A DNA stretch of 64,000 bases from Candidatus Nanopelagicales bacterium (GTDB taxonomy: Bacteria; Actinomycetota; Actinomycetes; S36-B12). The notes under the pieces were generated by a model, which had not been told where the DNA came from, did not search any database, and worked only from the letters and a program-made list of their open reading frames with translations. A program made the translations under genes and the position numbers. This document shows positions 37,002-46,030 of this stretch, in pieces. The stretch lies in assembly GCA_028687755.1 (NCBI GenBank), contig JAQTZL010000001.1, positions 124,001 through 188,000 of the forward strand, in the 5' to 3' direction. Positions within the stretch are counted from its first letter, which is position 1. The number at the start of each line of letters is the position of its first letter.

Positions 37002-37694
37002 TTATCTACCTTCACCGGAACCGCCACCGACGACCGCATCGCCTCTTTTGCCTCGGCGTGATTTTTTCGATGGGATGAGGCGCGCAAGATCGCTGCCGGT
37101 GTCATTGACATGAATCGCAAATGGACGTGATGGCGTGTACTCAATGATGCTAATTGAACATGGGTCTATCTGAACACGCTGAAAAAGATCTAAGTGAGTT
37201 CCTAAAGCGTTGCTCACAATTGCCTTGATGACATCACCATGGCTGACCATGACGTACATGCCATCTGGTCCGAACTGCTCATTCCAGTGATGCACGGAAG
37301 AAATCGCTCGATGAGCCATATCACGCAAAGACTCCCCCTCTGGACCCGGAAAAACAGCGGCGGAAGGTTGCGACTGCACAATTTTCCACATTGGTTCTTT
37401 TGCTAATTCTTTGAGTGGTCGTCCGGTCCAATCCCCGTAATGGCATTCGCCAATGCGCGGATCTAAAGCAATATCCAAATCGCGATCCCCCACGATGAAT
37501 TCAGCTGTTTCAATTGTGCGCTCGAGTGGCGATGACACAACCCCAGCTATAGGAAGTGCTGCTAGACGGTTACTCACGGCAGCGGCCTGCTCAACGCCCT
37601 TGTCATCAAGTTGAACACCAGGTGTCCAGCCAGCCAAGATTCCATCCCGATTCGCGGAAGTTCTGCCATGGCGTACCAAGATGAGCGTGGTCAT
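37002..37694 (-). CDS. Histidine phosphatase family protein (MSMEG_4193-like)
   Basis: The 230-residue phosphatase has the RHG motif LVRHGRTSANRDG at residue 7, a second catalytic Arg in SSPLERTIETAEF, the acid GEC, and the late histidine in VMVSHGDVIKA. It removes phosphate from a small molecule by a phosphohistidine intermediate. It is first of the phosphatase-DUF3090-SCO1664-like unit. A phosphatase beside a kinase-fold protein suggests a shared phosphorylated metabolite. It starts 30 bases from the divergent corA. Confidence 0.9.
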   Translation of the reverse strand: MTTLILVRHGRTSANRDGILAGWTPGVQLDDKGVEQAAAVSNRLAALPIAGVVSSPLERTIETAEFIVGDRDLDIALDPRIGECHYGDWTGRPLKELAKEPMWKIVQSQPSAAVFPGPEGESLRDMAHRAISSVHHWNEQFGPDGMYVMVSHGDVIKAIVSNALGTHLDLFQRVQIDPCSISIIEYTPSRPFAIHVNDTGSDLARLIPSKKSRRGKRGDAVVGGGSGEGR

Positions 37695-37724
37695 GAGCTT
37701 AGTCTCTCAGGAATCAGTCATGAT

Positions 37725-38753
37725 GTGTCGGTGATCCGCGGCATGGGCATCTATAGCCCTACAGACATCGTCAATATTGATGACATTCGCAGTTGGCAGG
37801 AACCCGGCGATGGACATCCAGAAATCAAGCTTGAGGCTCTTGAACAACAATGCGCAGAGATTCCGAATTCCTTCGTGTGGCTTGGGCTCTTTGAGCCAAC
37901 CAAAGATGAGCTTTCCATGGTTGAACGAATCTTCGGATTGGCGCATCTTCAAGTAGAGGATGCAGCCAACCCAACGCAACGTGCGAAATTCGATTTCGAT
38001 CGCAGGGGGCATGGCGTAGCAGTATTGAAAGTTCTTGACTACACCGAACATAGTTCTGACGTACACACCGGCCAGATCGCTGTCTTTGTCGGCTCCTGGT
38101 TTGTCATCACCGTTCGATTCGGTCAGGTCGGCGACTTGCGTGGAATTAGGCAACGCCTCGAGGATCAACCAGAGCTGCGAACTTACGGTCCCATATCCGT
38201 GCTTTATGCAGTAGCAGACAAAGTTGTTGACGAATACGTTGCAGTTGCAGACGAAATTGGCATCGATATTGAGGAACTTGAAACGACGGTTTTCAATAGC
38301 GCAGAACGCCAAGATAGCGCCGACCGCATTTACCGACTCAAACGAGAAAACGTGGAGATTCGTAGAGCTATAGGTCCACTCGTTAACGGTGCGCACGCTT
38401 TTGTCGACAGCCGCCTACCTTGGGTGCCTGAACAACTTCATCCATATTTTCGCGACGTAGGTGAACACATTCTCCGTGTTCACGACGCAGTCGAAGGTTC
38501 AGACAACATGCTGATGACCATGTTGATGGCATCAACATCCTTGCAGGATTTTCAGCAGAACAAAGACATGCGAACAATTTCCGCCTACGTAGCAATTGCA
38601 GCTGTCCCGACAATGATTGCTGGCATTTATGGAATGAACTTCGACAACATGCCTGAACTACACGAACAATATGGCTATTTCGTGGTGATAGGCGTAATGC
38701 TCACGGTATGCGGGCTTATGTATCGGGCCTTCCGCAAGAGTGGCTGGCTCTAG
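37725..38753 (+). CDS. corA: CorA-type magnesium transporter
   Basis: CorA forms a pentameric channel for magnesium and some other divalent ions. From a GTG at 37725 the protein is 342 residues, with an N-terminal cytoplasmic domain, a long stalk helix, and two C-terminal membrane helices. The hallmark YGMNF follows the first helix (residues about 303-307), and NMPEL stands in the outer loop. The frame continues upstream to 37611 but would overlap the divergent phosphatase; GTG at 37731 or ATG at 37743 are further options. Its stop overlaps that of uppP reciprocally (CTAG). Confidence 0.9.
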   Translation: MSVIRGMGIYSPTDIVNIDDIRSWQEPGDGHPEIKLEALEQQCAEIPNSFVWLGLFEPTKDELSMVERIFGLAHLQVEDAANPTQRAKFDFDRRGHGVAVLKVLDYTEHSSDVHTGQIAVFVGSWFVITVRFGQVGDLRGIRQRLEDQPELRTYGPISVLYAVADKVVDEYVAVADEIGIDIEELETTVFNSAERQDSADRIYRLKRENVEIRRAIGPLVNGAHAFVDSRLPWVPEQLHPYFRDVGEHILRVHDAVEGSDNMLMTMLMASTSLQDFQQNKDMRTISAYVAIAAVPTMIAGIYGMNFDNMPELHEQYGYFVVIGVMLTVCGLMYRAFRKSGWL

Positions 38754-39580
38754 GAAACAAAAATTCCCATTGCTAGCAATGCCATCACCGCGAAACCAAG
38801 AATGATGCGGTACAGCACAAATGGCTTATACGTGTGAGTCGTGACGTACTTCAGTAGCCAAGAAATCACTGCGATTCCCACAAAAAATGCAATTACCGTT
38901 GCCAGAAGAGTCGGCCCCCAAGCCGCGTTCGTGTCTTTGCCAATTTTCGTAAGTTCATAAAAACCAGAAGCAAGCACCGCTGGGATGGCCAATAAAAACG
39001 CGTATCGCGCAGCTGATTCACGCGTATAGCCCAAAGCTAAACCGGTCGAAATCGTTGCACCGGAACGCGACACCCCGGGAATTAGGGCAAAGGCCTGACC
39101 AATACCAAACAGCAATCCATCACGACGATTGAGTTCAGTTAAATCGTGCTTGCGTGAACCTAGAGCATCTGCAACACCTAGAACCACACCAAACACAATC
39201 AACATGGTCGCTACCAACCACAGATTCCGAGCAGCCGTTTCAATTTGATTCGAAAAAATCAACCCGAGAAGTGAAATCGGGATCGTTCCAATGATGATGT
39301 ACCAGCCCATACGCGCATCAAGATGTGAACGCAACGATGCATCGCGCAAAGATTTAAACCAGATCGAAATAATGCGCGAGATGTCATTTCGGAAATAGAC
39401 CAAAACTGCAATTTCCGTACCTATTTGAGTCACGGCTGAAAATGCTGCACCAGGATCTTGCCAACCAAAAATTTGCGAAACAATCAGAATGTGAGCGGTT
39501 GAAGATATCGGCAAAAACTCGGTGAGTCCTTGCACGATCCCTAAAATGATTGCTTCGAACCACGTCACTGCTTCAGTCAT
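38750..39580 (-). CDS. uppP: Undecaprenyl-diphosphatase
   Basis: UppP (BacA) dephosphorylates undecaprenyl diphosphate to recycle the carrier lipid for cell-wall synthesis; it also gives bacitracin tolerance. The 276-residue protein has about eight helices and the catalytic motifs GLTEFLPISSTAHI near residue 17 and PGVSRSGATIS near 170. The ATG at 39580 forms an ATGA overlap with the stop of the upstream oxidoreductase gene; a second ATG nine bases earlier is possible but less likely. Confidence 0.94.
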   Translation of the reverse strand: MTEAVTWFEAIILGIVQGLTEFLPISSTAHILIVSQIFGWQDPGAAFSAVTQIGTEIAVLVYFRNDISRIISIWFKSLRDASLRSHLDARMGWYIIIGTIPISLLGLIFSNQIETAARNLWLVATMLIVFGVVLGVADALGSRKHDLTELNRRDGLLFGIGQAFALIPGVSRSGATISTGLALGYTRESAARYAFLLAIPAVLASGFYELTKIGKDTNAAWGPTLLATVIAFFVGIAVISWLLKYVTTHTYKPFVLYRIILGFAVMALLAMGIFVS

Positions 39581-40626
39581 GAAGCACACCCTGACATGTC
39601 GAGTACTTCAGCCATGGTGCGGACACTCGCAAGGCGTTCATCGATTGTGTCACCAACGGCGGTAAAGGTGAGGTTAGTAACACCAACCTCTTCGTACGCT
39701 TGCAAGCGATCGGCAACGCGCTCCGGCGGCCCGATAAGTGAGATTTGATCTAAAAGTTCAAAAGGCAAAGCAGCCTGCGCCCCAACGTAATCTTTAGCCA
39801 GATACTTATCCTGAACTTCTTTGGCAGCCGCCTCGTAGCCCATGCGTTGGACATTTTGATTATAGAAATTCATCGATCGACTACCCATGCCTCCGATATA
39901 CAAGGCAGAACCTGGTCGTAAAGAATCAGCGCAAGCATGAAGGTCCTTACCAAAGACAACGGATGTTGTAGCCACCACTTCAAAGCCATCCATTGATTTG
40001 CCGGCCCTACGTCGCGCCGCCGCCACGACCCCCAGCGTTTGATCGGCGTGTTCTGGAGAAAATTGAACGCTCATCCAGCCGTCAGCGATTTCCCCGACCA
40101 GTTCAAGGGATTTGGGGCCAATACCCGCCAAATAAATTGGCAAATGTTCGCGAACGGGATGAATGGTGAGCGTGAGTGCTTTTCCTTGTCCATCAGGAAG
40201 TGGCAGCGTGAAGAGATCACCGTGATACTCCACTCGTTCCCGTGCCAATGCCTTGCGAACAATTTCCACGTATTCGCGCGTGCGCTGCATTGGGTGATCA
40301 AATTTGACTCCGTGCCACCCTTCAGACACCTGTGGGCCAGAAAGACCAAGACCTAAGCGGAATCGACCACCTGACAACGTATCGAGGGTGGCAGCTGTCA
40401 TTGCAGTGTTCGCAGGTGTGCGGCCGGGGATCTGAAACACCCCTGAACCAATGTCGATGCGCGAAGTGTGGGCCGCTACCCAAGCCGCAACAGTTGCAGC
40501 ATCGGAACCGTAGGCCTCAGAAGTCCATACGATGTCGTATCCCAAGGCGTCTGCTTCCTTGGCCAACACAATGTTCTGGGCGTCGTTACCCGCACCCCAA
40601 TAACCCAAATGCAACCCAAGCTTCAC
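39577..40626 (-). CDS. LLM-class F420-dependent oxidoreductase
   Basis: The 349-residue protein is a luciferase-like barrel. Features are LGLHLGYWGAG at the start, KEADALGYDIVWTSEAYGSD, and FRLGLGLSGPQVSEGWHG near residue 95. In actinobacteria this branch uses reduced coenzyme F420, so the organism probably makes F420, though no cofactor biosynthesis gene is in this window. It is coupled by four bases to uppP. The substrate is unknown. Confidence 0.88.
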   Translation of the reverse strand: MKLGLHLGYWGAGNDAQNIVLAKEADALGYDIVWTSEAYGSDAATVAAWVAAHTSRIDIGSGVFQIPGRTPANTAMTAATLDTLSGGRFRLGLGLSGPQVSEGWHGVKFDHPMQRTREYVEIVRKALARERVEYHGDLFTLPLPDGQGKALTLTIHPVREHLPIYLAGIGPKSLELVGEIADGWMSVQFSPEHADQTLGVVAAARRRAGKSMDGFEVVATTSVVFGKDLHACADSLRPGSALYIGGMGSRSMNFYNQNVQRMGYEAAAKEVQDKYLAKDYVGAQAALPFELLDQISLIGPPERVADRLQAYEEVGVTNLTFTAVGDTIDERLASVRTMAEVLDMSGCAS

Positions 40627-40696
40627 AGACTGGCCCTTTCATTGCCTATCCGCGAGCCTAATCCCCCATAACTTTGCTCGAAGGTAGCGTTCACAT

Positions 40697-41683
40697 ATGC
40701 AGCAACGACCGCTTGGACGCTCAGGACTATGGGTTGGACGCTTGGCCCTCGGCACGATGACGTGGGGCCGCGGTACTGATGAGTATGAGGCTCGCGATCA
40801 ATTGGCCCTATTCCTGGATGCTGGCGGTTCGTTAATCGACACAGCAGATGTCTATGTGGATGGAGTTTCCGAACAGTTACTTGGTGAACTCATCGAAGAG
40901 TTCGGGATCCGCGATCAAATCGTGTTGGCTACCAAAGCTGGACAACGCCCTGGCAATGAAGAACGTCGATTCGACTCCTCCCGAATCCATTTGATTCGCA
41001 CGGTTGAAGCCTCACTTCGCCGACTGCGCACCGATGTCATTGACGTGTGGCAGTTACATGCATTCGATCCGATGACTCCAATGGAAGAAACCATGGCTAC
41101 GTGCGATGAACTCGTGAAAAGTGGCAAGGTGCGCTACATCGGTATTTCAAACTTCAGCGGTTGGCAATCCGCTCGCGCTGCAACTTGGCAACGCGCTGTT
41201 CCAGGTCGCGCTCCCATCGTGACTACCCAGATGGAGTACTCACTACTTGAACGTGGGATCGAACGTGAGATTGTTCCCGCGGCTCAAAGCTTAGGTCTGG
41301 GAATTTTGCCGTGGTCCCCGCTTGGCCGAGGTGTCCTAACAGGAAAATATCGCCACGGCACTCCCGCAGATTCACGCGGAGGGAACGCAGATTCAGCGGC
41401 TTGGGTGCAAACCTACATGGACGAACGAGGTCGACGAATCGTTGACGCTGTATCCACCGCAGCTGATGGTCTCGGTACTTCACCTACCGAGGTTGCCTTA
41501 GCTTGGTTGCGTGATCGCCCTGGTGTGGTCGCACCGATTCTTGGCGCTCGAACCAATTCACAACTGCTTGCGGCCCTCGCAAGCGATGAGCTCGAATTGC
41601 CTGATGAAATCACACGTGCATTGGATGAAATTTCTGCCCCCGCATTGGGCTACCCAGAAGCCGGCTGGGCACAGCGCCGATAG
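40697..41683 (+). CDS. Aldo/keto reductase
   Basis: The 328-residue protein has the aldo/keto reductase tetrad: Asp and Tyr in DTADVYVDG near residue 55, Lys in LATKAGQ near 84, and His in WQLHAFDPM near 118. The NADPH site includes YIGISNFSGWQ and a C-terminal PILGARTNSQLLAAL. It reduces carbonyl compounds. It is divergent from the LLM gene and nine bases upstream of a DUF5703 gene, so both are co-transcribed. Confidence 0.93.
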   Translation: MQQRPLGRSGLWVGRLALGTMTWGRGTDEYEARDQLALFLDAGGSLIDTADVYVDGVSEQLLGELIEEFGIRDQIVLATKAGQRPGNEERRFDSSRIHLIRTVEASLRRLRTDVIDVWQLHAFDPMTPMEETMATCDELVKSGKVRYIGISNFSGWQSARAATWQRAVPGRAPIVTTQMEYSLLERGIEREIVPAAQSLGLGILPWSPLGRGVLTGKYRHGTPADSRGGNADSAAWVQTYMDERGRRIVDAVSTAADGLGTSPTEVALAWLRDRPGVVAPILGARTNSQLLAALASDELELPDEITRALDEISAPALGYPEAGWAQRR

Positions 41684-41692
41684 CGTTCGCAG

Positions 41693-41899
41693 ATGAGTAT
41701 CAGTACTTCGACGAGTTATTCGTGGGAATACCGAGAAATTGCTTTGCCTTTGGGAACCACCAAAGAAGGGGCTCGCCAGTTGCTCACCAGCGTCGCTGGG
41801 AGTGGACGTTGGGAACTGGACGTGTCATACGTGTATCCCGATGGTCGGCGAAAAGTAAGAATCCGACGCAAGGTTTATCGCGTCACTCGCATCGCCTAG
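41693..41899 (+). CDS. DUF5703 family small protein
   Basis: The 68-residue protein contains SWEYREIALPLGTTKEGARQ and a basic end RRKVRIRRKVYRVTRIA. It matches the actinobacterial DUF5703 family in size and order. The function is unknown. It follows the aldo/keto reductase by nine bases and is convergent with an M20 peptidase gene seven bases away. It has no membrane segment. Confidence 0.82.
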   Translation: MSISTSTSYSWEYREIALPLGTTKEGARQLLTSVAGSGRWELDVSYVYPDGRRKVRIRRKVYRVTRIA

Positions 41900-41906
41900 T
41901 TTGGAA

Positions 41907-43205
41907 TTAACACGCGCGCAAGAATCGATCCAACACACGTACACCAAATTCCAAACCTTCAATAGGCACGCATTCATCCACACCATGGAATAGCCGCCAA
42001 TAGTCCAATCCTTCAGGCATCTGAAGCGGTGAAAATCCGTAACACTCAATATCTAGCCCGGCAAAGGCCTTCGCATCCGTGCCACCGGAAATCATGTATG
42101 GAACAGCGCGGGCTTTTTCATCCTCTGCACGTAGAGCACTTGCCATGATTTCGAACAGCTGAGTATCCAACGGTGCCTCAAGCGCAATACCGTAATTGAT
42201 CACATCGATATCGATACCGTGACCAACGAGGGACCGAATTGTTGCTTCAAGTTCTTCTTCTTGCCCAGGCAAGAAACGGCAATCAATCTCCGCGAAACTC
42301 TCTGTAGGAATCACATTGGTTTTATAACCAGCCTTGAGCACTGTGGGATTCGCAGTGTTTTGCATCGTTGCACCGACCAGGTAAGCCAGGTTGCCTAGCC
42401 GACGATGTAATTCTTCGACACCTACATCGCTGACATCAATATTGAATGCAAGTGATAATTCATCTAAGAATCGCTGCACCGTTGACGTCTTATGAATTGG
42501 CCACTGATGCTCACCAATGCGCGTCACAGCTCGCGCGAGTTGAGTGACCGAATTGTCGTGATGAATCATCGATCCGTGACCTGCGCGAGAAGCAGCACGC
42601 AACCGTAACCACTTCATGCCTTTTTCCGCTGTCTGTATTGGGTACAAACGCAGATCGTCATTAATCGTGATGCTAAAACCACCAACTTCACCAATGGCTT
42701 GTGTAACGCCTGCAAAAAGTTCAGGCCGATTTTCGGCTAACCAATGGGAACCATGTACTGAACCTGCCTCTTCATCAGGTAAAAAGGCAAAAATCATGTC
42801 TCTGCGCGGCCGGTAGCCACTACGCCCCCACTCGCGCATGACCGCAAGCATCATGGCGTCCATATCTTTCATGTCTACAGCGCCACGACCCCAGATGAAT
42901 CCATCTTCTATGACTCCACCAAAGGCTGGCTTAGACCATTCATCGGCTATCGCTGGGACAACATCGAGATGACCATGCACAAGCAATCCTGGCGCCAAAG
43001 GATCAACTCCCGGTATTCGCAACACCACGGCGCGCCGAGTGTCGCTGGATGTAACGATGATTTCTGGATCCCAGCCTGCTTCTCGCAAACGTTCTGCGCA
43101 GTAGTCGGCAGCAGCAGCTTCGCCAACTGTCTCTATTGAATCCCCGTAATTGCTCGTATCGATCGCGATGAGTTCTTGGGTTAGCGTGACGACATCGGAC
43201 ACCAT
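41907..43205 (-). CDS. M20-family metallopeptidase
   Basis: The enzyme belongs to the DapE/ArgE/carboxypeptidase G2 group. Metal ligands are visible in HGHLDVVPA, RGAVDMKDMDA, and LPDEEAGSVHG, and the lid domain begins near residue 190 with SRAGHGSMIHHDN. With the ATG at 43205 it is 432 residues. A frame extending to 43283 would overlap trhO and is less likely. It probably releases amino acids from dipeptides or acylated substrates; the exact substrate is unknown. Confidence 0.9.
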   Translation of the reverse strand: MVSDVVTLTQELIAIDTSNYGDSIETVGEAAAADYCAERLREAGWDPEIIVTSSDTRRAVVLRIPGVDPLAPGLLVHGHLDVVPAIADEWSKPAFGGVIEDGFIWGRGAVDMKDMDAMMLAVMREWGRSGYRPRRDMIFAFLPDEEAGSVHGSHWLAENRPELFAGVTQAIGEVGGFSITINDDLRLYPIQTAEKGMKWLRLRAASRAGHGSMIHHDNSVTQLARAVTRIGEHQWPIHKTSTVQRFLDELSLAFNIDVSDVGVEELHRRLGNLAYLVGATMQNTANPTVLKAGYKTNVIPTESFAEIDCRFLPGQEEELEATIRSLVGHGIDIDVINYGIALEAPLDTQLFEIMASALRAEDEKARAVPYMISGGTDAKAFAGLDIECYGFSPLQMPEGLDYWRLFHGVDECVPIEGLEFGVRVLDRFLRAC

Positions 43206-43225
43206 GCCTGCATCTTGCCTCACTG

Positions 43226-44116
43226 TCAGCTCAACTGCGCTGCGACGTGCGTGCAATGCGCGGGCTGATGTTTCACCTGGCAATCAGGACACAGCACAAT
43301 GAGTTTGCGGCATTCGTGATTTGAACAGTTGTGGAAATACTTGGTGCGGCCTTTGCATAGTTCGCATTCCCCGATTTCAGTGGGATTTTCCTCGAAATCA
43401 ATCACCATGCGTTTATCGAAAACATAGAGCGATCCGTCCCACAAGCCTTTGTTCCCGTAGGCCTCGCCGTAACGAACGATGCCGCCCTCGATTTGATAGA
43501 CCTCCTCGAAGCCGCGATTGATCATCACGCTCGACAGGATTTCGCAGCGAACCCCTCCTGTGCAGTATGTAACGATGGGTTTGCTCTTGAGATGGTCGTA
43601 CTTTCCACTTTCGAGTTCACGGATGAAATCATGTGTAGTTTCAACATCAGGAACTATCGCGTTGCGAAACTTCCCAATATTTGCTTCGAACCCATTACGC
43701 CCATCAAAAAACACAACCTCATCGCCACGTTCAGCGACTAACTCATTCACCTCATGGGGCTTGAGGTGGATCCCACCGCCAACGACACCCTGTTCGTTAA
43801 CCATCAATTCATCAGGGGCCCCAAAGGCGACGATCTCTTCTCGATCCTTCACGCTCAGGCGGGGGAAATCCTCTCGAGAGCCTTGCGACCATTTGAAATC
43901 AACGTCCTTCATGCCTGGGTACAACTTGGTGCCCTTGATGTACCGCTTGAGGTCCTTGATTTCGCCACCGACGGTTCCGTTAATTCCATGAGGAGAAACC
44001 AAAATCCGCCCACGCAGATTGAGGCTCTCACAGAGAGTCTGTTGCCAAAGACGGACTGCATAAGGATCGGCTACCGGGGTAAATCCGTAATACAAGAGGA
44101 TCTTTTGCTGGCTCAC
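43226..44116 (-). CDS. trhO: tRNA uridine(34) hydroxylase TrhO (rhodanese-like)
   Basis: TrhO hydroxylates wobble uridine 34 in some tRNAs. The 296-residue protein has the TrhO N-terminal domain ([18 protein letters not shown], then [14 protein letters not shown]), a rhodanese domain with the catalytic cysteine in [10 protein letters not shown], and a C-terminal cysteine-rich zinc-like part ([16 protein letters not shown], then [11 protein letters not shown]). It is divergent from tRNA-Leu with 125 bases between. Confidence 0.92.
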   Translation of the reverse strand: MSQQKILLYYGFTPVADPYAVRLWQQTLCESLNLRGRILVSPHGINGTVGGEIKDLKRYIKGTKLYPGMKDVDFKWSQGSREDFPRLSVKDREEIVAFGAPDELMVNEQGVVGGGIHLKPHEVNELVAERGDEVVFFDGRNGFEANIGKFRNAIVPDVETTHDFIRELESGKYDHLKSKPIVTYCTGGVRCEILSSVMINRGFEEVYQIEGGIVRYGEAYGNKGLWDGSLYVFDKRMVIDFEENPTEIGECELCKGRTKYFHNCSNHECRKLIVLCPDCQVKHQPAHCTHVAAQLS

Positions 44117-44206
44117 GGCCTTAGCGTAATTGCCTCTGAGGTCTCATTTCGCTCTGAAGCGTTCGGATCAGGCCATGGGGTGGTGAGGCCCCAATTACAC
44201 AGCAGG

Positions 44207-44212
44207 TATAGT
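44207..44212 (+). promoter_or_regulatory. Probable -10 element of the tRNA-Leu promoter
   Basis: TATAGT lies 30 bases before the tRNA and resembles a sigma-70 -10 hexamer; no clear -35 hexamer is seen 17 bases upstream. Transcription would begin around 44219, at the edge of the palindrome described next. Confidence 0.4.
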
Positions 44213-44219
44213 TCACCGG

Positions 44220-44233
44220 TCGCTTGCAAGCGA
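44220..44233. repeat. 14-bp palindrome in the tRNA-Leu leader
   Basis: TCGCTTGCAAGCGA is exactly self-complementary and ends eight bases before the tRNA 5' end. It could form a cruciform, serve as a binding site, or mark the start of the primary transcript. The rest of the 44117-44241 gap shows no other clear element. Confidence 0.5.
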
Positions 44234-44241
44234 TAAGCATT

Positions 44242-44325
44242 GTCCGGGTGGCGGAATAGGCAGACGCGCTAGCTTGAGGTGCTAGTGCCCTCACGGGCAT
44301 GGGGGTTCAAGTCCCCCCTCGGACA
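44242..44325 (+). tRNA. tRNA-Leu, anticodon GAG
   Basis: The 84-base gene folds as a class II tRNA. The acceptor stem pairs GTCCGGG with CTCGGAC and the discriminator base is A. The anticodon stem CTAGC/GCTAG holds the loop TTGAGGT, giving anticodon GAG, which reads CUC and CUU. A long variable arm (GTGCCCTCACGGGCAT) follows, and the T-arm is GGGGG/CCCCC with loop TTCAAGT. The CCA end is not encoded (CAA follows), so it must be added by the nucleotidyltransferase. Confidence 0.97.
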
Positions 44326-44330
44326 CAAAT

Positions 44331-44354
44331 GAGATCCCGCTTCGGCGGGATCTC
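44331..44354. terminator. Strong hairpin after tRNA-Leu, likely transcription terminator
   Basis: GAGATCCCGC and its reverse complement enclose a TTCG tetraloop, a very stable 10-bp stem starting five bases after the tRNA. It also lies just before the end of the convergent FUSC gene, so it could act on both transcripts. The T-tract is poor, so termination may rely on hairpin strength. Confidence 0.75.
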
Positions 44355-44367
44355 TGCTTATGTACGG

Positions 44368-45366
44368 CTAATAATGTTCAATTCCCGCCTCACGGGCCGA
44401 TCGCACTGCTAATGGGCGCAGAAGAAACATCAGAAACACCGAAGCTCCGGCACCAGCCACTGTTGCAACAAGTCTGGTTTCAGCGGTACTGATCAAATCC
44501 GTGGCACCTTCGAGCATCACGATGGACATGGTCAACGCGACCGCGTATTGCCAATATGGCCGGCCGATGAGCATGAAGGTGAGTGCAAGAACCATTGAAA
44601 GCACACCAACGAGATAGTAGACAGTTACCGAGTTCGTGGTTTCGGCGATAATGATGGCAACCAGAAAGCCACCCAAAGTTCCGGCAGTGCGCGATACTGC
44701 TTTTTTCATTCCATCTTGAATGAATGGTTGGAAGATCACCAAGATCGTGAGAATCATCCAAGCGCCACCATGCGCAAGATCGAAATGAACGACAACCCAA
44801 GCCGCGATCGCTACGAATGGTCCAAGCGTCAGGGCGAAATAGTTCGAACGCTTCACGCTCACACGCTTGAGATCTTTGGGCGCCGAATTGTGCCGCGAGA
44901 CGAGATACACAACGCAGGAACCAAAGATGGTCGTGCCCAAGACGACAAGACCTACGAAAACGGGCGCAGGTAGGTCCACATCGATCTGCGGCGGCTGGGC
45001 AAATTCAAAACCCAGAGCTATTGGAATGATTAACAACGCATTGTTGAGACCCATACGTGAGCTGAATGCCACAAACCCTGCGGAGATACCCAGAATCAGC
45101 GCAGCCCACCATGCGTTGCCAGGAAAGGCAGCGGCACACGCGGTAGCAATCGTCATACCTGGCACCACATAAATAAACGAGGCTCGCCAACCTGCTTGCA
45201 CTCCGACCATCAGGCACGCCATCGCACCAAACATCGCAGCCGTGCCCGCTGCTTGCCAACCGAAATGAATCAGCACCATGACAGGAACGGTGATGATCAC
45301 GACCATCAAAAGCACCGCAAATGTCACTTTGCGAGTAGTCTCGACGGCCTTACTGCGCTTAGTCAT
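44368..45366 (-). CDS. FUSC-family integral membrane protein
   Basis: The 332-residue protein (from the ATG at 45366; one at 45378 is also possible) contains about ten membrane helices in two groups, separated by a short basic linker near residues 165-175 (RHNSAPKDLKRVSVKRSN). The second half carries the typical DGMKKAVSRTAGTLGGFLVA loop of the fusaric acid resistance/aromatic acid exporter family. It would export small aromatic or acidic compounds across the membrane. It is alone in its strand block and ends near a strong hairpin. Confidence 0.8.
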   Translation of the reverse strand: MTKRSKAVETTRKVTFAVLLMVVIITVPVMVLIHFGWQAAGTAAMFGAMACLMVGVQAGWRASFIYVVPGMTIATACAAAFPGNAWWAALILGISAGFVAFSSRMGLNNALLIIPIALGFEFAQPPQIDVDLPAPVFVGLVVLGTTIFGSCVVYLVSRHNSAPKDLKRVSVKRSNYFALTLGPFVAIAAWVVVHFDLAHGGAWMILTILVIFQPFIQDGMKKAVSRTAGTLGGFLVAIIIAETTNSVTVYYLVGVLSMVLALTFMLIGRPYWQYAVALTMSIVMLEGATDLISTAETRLVATVAGAGASVFLMFLLRPLAVRSAREAGIEHY

Positions 45367-45410
45367 TGGCCCATACAAGCAGTTTCGGAAGAATTACCGA
45401 ATGCCATTTG

Positions 45411-45923
45411 TTAGGTGTTGAGAATCAGGCGAACATCTGACGCGTGATGCTCGGTTTCATGGAGTGCCTGAGCGGCTACCCACATCAAGGTGCGCATGGC
45501 TTCACGCGGATAGCGGTACAAGAAAACTCGACTGTGACTGGACTTTGGAAGCGCATCGAAGGTTCGGCCAAACAATTCACCTGCGAGTCGCATCTCCTGC
45601 GCCAAAACACTTGGTTCATCGTTTACATAAAGCCCAAGTTCAACCCGGGGCACTCCATAAAGAGGGAGCGATGCAGGGTTGTCTTCGACAGTCATCAACA
45701 CCATTTTGTCGCGAATGTTGTACAAGACATCGCGCATGTGACATCCGTACTCCACCGCAGACCATTCCTGCGGCGATCGTCGTATCAATGCTTGAACTGA
45801 GTGCAATTCGATGAGGTTGGCTGCTTCATTCATCGCGTGGCCTATTCGCGTGCGAATGTCATGTGGCGCAATCGCATCCCAGGCAAAACCACACTCGTCA
45901 CATTGCTCGAAATTCTGCCTCAT
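45411..45923 (-). CDS. DinB-family protein with zinc-ribbon-like start
   Basis: The 170-residue protein has a CDECGFAW motif at residue 8 that looks like half of a zinc site, then a four-helix DinB domain. Likely metal ligands are His in WSAVEYGCHMRD near residue 82 and the cluster HETEHHASD at the C-terminus. Many actinobacterial DinB proteins act as thiol-dependent transferases (some mycothiol-dependent), which fits mshC in the window, but the substrate is unknown. Confidence 0.8.
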   Translation of the reverse strand: MRQNFEQCDECGFAWDAIAPHDIRTRIGHAMNEAANLIELHSVQALIRRSPQEWSAVEYGCHMRDVLYNIRDKMVLMTVEDNPASLPLYGVPRVELGLYVNDEPSVLAQEMRLAGELFGRTFDALPKSSHSRVFLYRYPREAMRTLMWVAAQALHETEHHASDVRLILNT

Positions 45924-46030
45924 ATTTGGACTCTACAGAAAGCCGAACTCCCTGTTGGAAACCGTTATGGGTCTGGGACCGCAAGTGCGTCAGGCCATAG
46001 ACTTCAGTACATATTCAAAAGGAGAAACAC

